Notes under the pieces: model-generated | What the model saw: the letters and a program-made list of their open reading frames with translations, nothing else | Told to the model about the DNA's origin: nothing | Database searches by the model: none | Translations under genes and position numbers: made by a program | From: Spirogloea muscicola | Taxonomy: Eukaryota; Streptophyta; Zygnematophyceae; Spirogloeales; Spirogloeaceae | Reading direction: 5' to 3' | Assembly: GCA_009602725.1 (NCBI GenBank) | Contig: WELB01000010.1 | Span: 529,926-540,145 of the forward strand | DNA length: 10,220 nt | Part shown: positions 7,901-10,220 of the stretch, piece by piece | Layout of the letters: the number at the start of each line of letters is the position of its first letter | Numbering within the stretch: position 1 is the first letter of the stretch

Positions 7901-9499
7901 TTTCTCTACCAGTCTATTGGGTGCTCTACCGTGGCATTGAGTACTTCTGGCACCACTGGCTACAATCTGAAAGTTTCTGATGCAGCTAATATGCCAGCAT
8001 TCGCAGGCAAGAAGACCAGAGGTGACCACGACATACGTGAGGTTCCTATTTTCATCTTTGCCCTGAAAGGCCCGCCACTCTTCATCGATGAGAACTTGGT
8101 AGCAAAGAGCCTGCACAACATGGTGGTGGCTGTGCTCTCGGAGGATGCTGCCTGGGAGTCACCACTCTCCTGCAACAACATACCCATTCTGTGGAACCTC
8201 AAGTAAGCCTACAACCACCCGCTGGTTGCACATCGTAAAAGGAGAAAGCGAGTAACTTTTGTGGACCTATTTTCAAACCTAAACCCCAATTTGAAGTTCC
8301 CCGTCACAATTTCTTTTAGCTGATTCGTTTTTGCTGGTACCTTCAAGGCGGCCCATGAAGGCGCTAGTAGCAGCCACAGCGATGCACCTGGCGGGGCTGG
8401 TCCCCCGCCAGCTGTCGTACAGCCACGAGCACGCGTCCACATCTCAGAGCTGGCTCTGGTCCGTGGGCCCGCACGCGACCTCAGCGACAGCCGCTGGCCA
8501 CACGCTCTCCCAGTTCGAGTTGGACACAGTGCCGAGGAGCTACATTGTGACCGCGCTTGATGACTCAGTGGAGGACGTGAATGCGGCAGTGGCTATGCTT
8601 GCCAGCGAAGACACACGTATCCGACTCGTCAGATTGCCGCCATAGGTGCTTGCTGTGTTGTTTAGCTGATTGCATGGTGCCTGCTGCCTGCTGCATAAAC
8701 TATGCACTCGTGTACCATGCGATCATGCCCCTTGACAAGCACATGCAGACGCAAGCACCTTCAGGGCGTTCAAGCGAATGGGAGAGCAGCCCCTCGTGCT
8801 AATGTATGACGAAGTGGTTGACCTCTGGGAAAAGGTGCACTCTGAGTCCCAGCAGGCAACTGTAAAGGCTCGTCCTCCTCACTGTCTGCTAGTTTCGGAA
8901 AAACCTCTGCTGTCTCCTTCTTTACATTCACTAGCAACATCAGAGCTTTCCTGCAGCTGAGCAGCGAGCATTCAGATCTAATATGTGGCCCCATTGCAGA
9001 TTGGAATAATGGTTGGCGAGGTGAACTACGGCGAAGCGTCCAAGATGCTCTACTTTCTACGGACCAGCTCGCTTAGGTGAACAGCCACGCACCAACAACA
9101 ATGACAGCAATGCTCTTTTGAGACACTCCTGAGCACTCCAGTAGCACATCAATGCCAGCCACTGATGCTCCAAACATGAGCGGCTATGTAGCAGTTGGAG
9201 ACGACCTCGGAAAGTTGAGGGACTAGGATGTCCACTGCGGGCCTGCTTGAAAGGTGTAGCACCTGTGCAGTCAGTCAGTAGAGGCTGTTCGCATTCTCAT
9301 CTGCTCCATTTCTATTGTTGTCAACAGCTTCAGGAAGGAGGCTGAGGCCGTTGTGGCGGCCCTGCACCCAGCCCGATGTGTCCAGCAGCGGAAGCTGCAT
9401 CTCAGCGTCGGGAGCAGCCTTGCATTTGTTTCCATCCCGGCGGCGATGATCATCCTCATCAGAATGCGACCCAAGCGCTTCAAGCCCAAGATCAATTGA
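1509..9499 (+). CDS. DUF7906-family ER/secretory membrane protein (SPOT1-like), 25 exons
   Basis: The spliced product is 975 aa. It resembles, along its whole length, the land-plant proteins At5g58100 and At3g28720 (DUF7906; I recall At5g58100 as SPOTTY1, needed for pollen exine). Matching landmarks include NLFHVKEGSKFW (near residue 35), VASYLGLSQVDSLYLPIPIN (77-96), EHTRVP, NYSVHAIEMGQKV (161), IFVLNPNPERAR, IDLTAGPFTWGP, LLAELDIYELFA, MRHVITPS, LSIADDPAIAMA (649), RRTYLDSKLL, NMVVAVLSEDAAWES, HLAGLVPRQLSYSHEH, LSQFELDT and the terminal FKPKIN. The protein starts with a signal peptide, has about 920 lumenal residues with possible N-glycan sites at N28, N161, N546 and N676, and ends in one membrane span and a basic tail. 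Its biochemical activity is unknown; I see no catalytic motif. The start is chosen for signal peptide and context. The weakest points are the ends of exons 2, 10 and 19. Confidence 0.88.
2000..2190 (+). other. Intron 2, probable GC-AG intron with a competing GT donor
   Basis: Exon 2 must end in phase 1 to join exon 3, which begins GA ATT CGT after CTGCAG. The donor AAGG|GCAAGC at 2000 does this and keeps SKFWDNDILLK, part of which (S-x-FW) is shared with plants. A GT donor in the same phase lies 36 nt earlier (AGG|GTAGCA at 1964) and would drop 12 residues. The later GT at 2025 would create a stop at the joint. This N-terminal section is the least conserved, so the choice is open. Confidence 0.5.
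2071..2106 (+). repeat. Perfect 16-bp inverted repeat in intron 2
   Basis: The arm TAACAAGGCAATAATG at 2071-2086 is followed by a TTTT loop (2087-2090) and its exact reverse complement at 2091-2106. All sixteen pairs match; the flanking bases (T and T) do not pair. It lies within intron 2, about 70 nt after the probable GC donor and 85 nt before the acceptor. It could be an intron-folding stem, a tiny inverted-repeat element or a small-RNA hairpin, though at 36 nt it is far shorter than a usual miRNA precursor. Confidence 0.9.
3955..4239 (+). other. Intron 8, GC-AG intron
   Basis: Exon 8 (40 nt) encodes the end of a split Arg codon followed by AGLSAAEYDFISK, matching the plant GLSDSEISYLK stretch. 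From this exon to the next in-frame stop (TGA, about 15 nt later) there is no GT. The only donor that joins in phase to exon 9 (DEVMRKALLS, after TTGCAG) is CAAG|GCAACA at 3955. Skipping exon 8 would break the frame between exons 7 and 9. This is the best supported of the three GC donors. Confidence 0.72.
4597..4829 (+). other. Unresolved exon 10/11 junction
   Basis: Exon 10 is firmly in frame through RPLYDRRPAHKFHW and HEA, then meets a good donor, GCG|GTACTG at 4597. Using it with the acceptor AACAG at 4829 puts exon 11 (LQKAWVNTYEQLLKFEND) out of frame. Frame is kept only by a weaker donor 28 nt later (CTGG|GTTGCT at 4625), which adds the hydrophobic run VLLLLLTLLG. No upstream acceptor restores phase to the first donor, because a TGA at 4802 blocks that frame. 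A one-base sequence error, or a real use of the second donor, would both explain it. Confidence 0.6.
7354..7576 (+). other. Intron 19, probable GC-AG intron
   Basis: CACAG|GCAGGT at 7354 joins in phase to GGCAG|GCTGTC, giving FTSHRLSIADDPA, which has the same spacing as the plant LFSQHMLTLSEDPA. A GT-AG alternative is possible: donor CAGGCAG|GTTAAT (7357) with acceptor GCTAAG (7556) also keeps frame and adds QKSVLCGR-type residues. The conserved spacing favours the GC donor. Confidence 0.5.
9395..9499 (+). other. C-terminal membrane span and KxKxx ER-retrieval tail
   Basis: Residues about 944-963 (SVGSSLAFVSIPAAMIILI) form a single hydrophobic segment. A short basic tail follows, RMRPKRFKPKIN, ending at the TGA. 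With the N-terminal signal peptide this makes a type I membrane protein with the tail in the cytosol. The last five residues, KPKIN, have lysines at -3 and -5, the canonical dilysine COPI-binding signal for return to the ER. As I recall them, plant homologues end in the same KPKIN. ER or early-Golgi residence is inferred. Confidence 0.75.
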
Positions 9500-9995
9500 T
9501 TGCCAGGCATTGAACTCATGAAACCCTTTGAATTCTTGATGGTTGCTCTCCGTGCGCCAATGCTTATGCCAGCAATTGTTTTGGGAGAATCTAGAAGCAA
9601 ACCGAGACGCGAGCAAAATGAACAAAAGAAGGGAGGATCAGAGAGGACCAGCAGGACACGAATCAAGCCCAGAGAACCTGCCATCACTAACACCACCGAA
9701 CGCGGAAACAGATTCAAGCCACATCCTGCATTGGACTCTGCAAGCTTCGGGTACGTCTGCGCGAGTGCGCAAAAGCACGCGCACAAGCAGCACTTGGCGA
9801 CCAGAGGCCCCATGCTCAACTAAATCTCTCAGCGCAACATTCTTCGCCAGGACCCGCATACTAGTGACTACTTGCATCTTTCACGTTGGGTCCGGAGCGC
9901 GCAGAAACGTAATCCAAGTCCCCACTGTTGGCAGCCAGAGGTGGGGAGCAACCGCAGCTTGCGGTGGGCGAGAGCAGCAGCCGGCGGCGGGGGCT
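9500..9995. other. Convergent intergenic region (3' UTRs)
   Basis: About 500 nt separate the stops of two genes facing each other, so the region should hold both 3' UTRs. Reading both strands, I find no TGTAA on the plus strand and no TTACA (its complement), so neither gene has the standard green-algal poly(A) signal here. Long open frames (9271-9819 minus, 9500-9823 plus, 9638-9877 minus) have no protein-like features and overlap the conserved last exon or each other. Confidence 0.55.
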
Positions 9996-10220
9996 TCAGG
10001 TGGAGGTGCGGTAGGCGTAGAGCTTGCCGACGACGTGCAGCGCGGTGACGAAGCCGATGAAGCAGAGGCTCATGACGAGCACGACGGTGGGCGTGATCTT
10101 GAGGCCCGGCGCGTCGTCCGTGTAGAAGCGCAGCATGTTGCCCGTGTTGCCGCCGCCGTAGCCGCCGCCGCCGGCGCCACCGCCGGCGCCGCTGGGGCGG
10201 CGGCGGCGGAGGCCCGCGCC
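9996..10220 (-). CDS. SEC61B: Sec61 translocon beta subunit, C-terminal part (partial)
   Basis: On the minus strand, 74 codons run from the window edge to a TGA at 9996-9998. They encode an Arg patch and Gly-rich linker (visible residues 5-27), then [20 protein letters not shown], the hallmark Sec61 beta segment, and a tail-anchor span ([20 protein letters not shown], 46-65) with a short end KLYAYRTST. Sec61 beta is the small tail-anchored subunit of the ER protein-conducting channel, beside Sec61 alpha and gamma, and also contacts the exocyst and signal peptidase in other eukaryotes. The N-terminal part lies past 10220; usual family length is about 80-110 residues. No intron interrupts the visible part. 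Coding is extremely GC-rich, with third positions nearly all G or C, unlike the neighbouring gene. Identification is secure from the YTDDAPGLK motif and topology. Confidence 0.95.
   Translation of the reverse strand, partial: GAGLRRRRPSGAGGGAGGGGYGGGNTGNMLRFYTDDAPGLKITPTVVLVMSLCFIGFVTALHVVGKLYAYRTST

Larger units (their letters stand above)
1509..9499 (+). other. Exon-intron map of the DUF7906 gene
   Basis: Exons: 1509-1556, 1894-1999, 2191-2262, 2379-2480, 2670-2823, 3064-3159, 3460-3609, 3915-3954, 4240-4300, 4514-4624, 4830-4954, 5116-5231, 5455-5582, 5788-5858, 6130-6235, 6463-6608, 6755-6907, 7133-7186, 7250-7353, 7577-7761, 8007-8202, 8348-8616, 8749-8834, 9000-9076, 9328-9499. All phases join and the sum is 2928 nt, exactly 976 codons. 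Most boundaries were fixed independently by resemblance to the plant proteins on both sides and by AG/GT at the junction. Introns run from 63 nt (intron 18) to 337 nt (intron 1); the shortest internal exons are exon 8 (40 nt) and exon 18 (54 nt). Uncertain ends: exon 2 (alternative 1963), exon 10 (see junction entry), exon 13 (GTAAGC at 5587 also possible but out of phase), exon 19 (alternative GT at 7357 with acceptor at 7556). Confidence 0.78.

Noticed and set aside
7880-8206. Open frame running from intron 20 into exon 21
   Set aside because: Only the part after 8007 resembles the family. The upstream part is intron that happens to be open, and the TCGCAG acceptor at 8006 joins in phase to exon 20.
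9271-9819. Minus-strand open frame of 182 codons
   Set aside because: It is the longest single open frame in the window but lies antisense to the conserved last exon, shows no motif, and shares its span with other open frames.
10140-10220. GCC/GCG simple repeat
   Set aside because: It is explained as the Gly-rich linker coding of Sec61 beta on the minus strand.

Overview
The window reads as nuclear DNA of a green alga, most likely a trebouxiophyte-like chlorophyte. The grounds are a land-plant-type protein family, a gene split by about 24 short introns (63-337 nt), a strong GCAG bias at the 3' splice sites, mixed GC content, and very GC-rich coding in the neighbouring gene. No prokaryotic, mobile-element, CRISPR, tRNA or rRNA feature is visible.

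Layout. 1-12 is a G run at the window edge. 242-403 may be the last exon(s) of an unrecognised plus-strand gene that enters from the left. 404-1320 has no gene I can support. 1321-1508 is a GCC/GGC-rich leader or promoter with a tight hairpin. 1509-9499 is one large plus-strand gene. I reconstruct 25 exons whose phases all join, giving a 2928-nt CDS (975 aa plus stop). The product is a DUF7906-type secretory-pathway membrane protein, the family of Arabidopsis At5g58100 and At3g28720. It has a signal peptide, a long lumenal part, one C-terminal membrane span and a dilysine tail. 9500-9995 is a convergent intergenic stretch. 9996-10220 (minus strand) is the C-terminal 74 residues of the Sec61 beta subunit; its N-terminus lies beyond the window.

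Both recognised genes make ER-membrane proteins. Sec61 beta belongs to the translocon through which a signal-peptide protein like its neighbour enters the ER. The genes converge tail to tail, so shared regulation is not implied. The points most worth a second look are the presence in an alga of a family known for pollen-wall formation, its KxKxx ER-retrieval tail, up to three GC-AG introns, a perfect 16-bp hairpin inside intron 2, and one splice junction (exon 10/11) that does not resolve cleanly. Family assignment rests on remembered homologues; no search was run.
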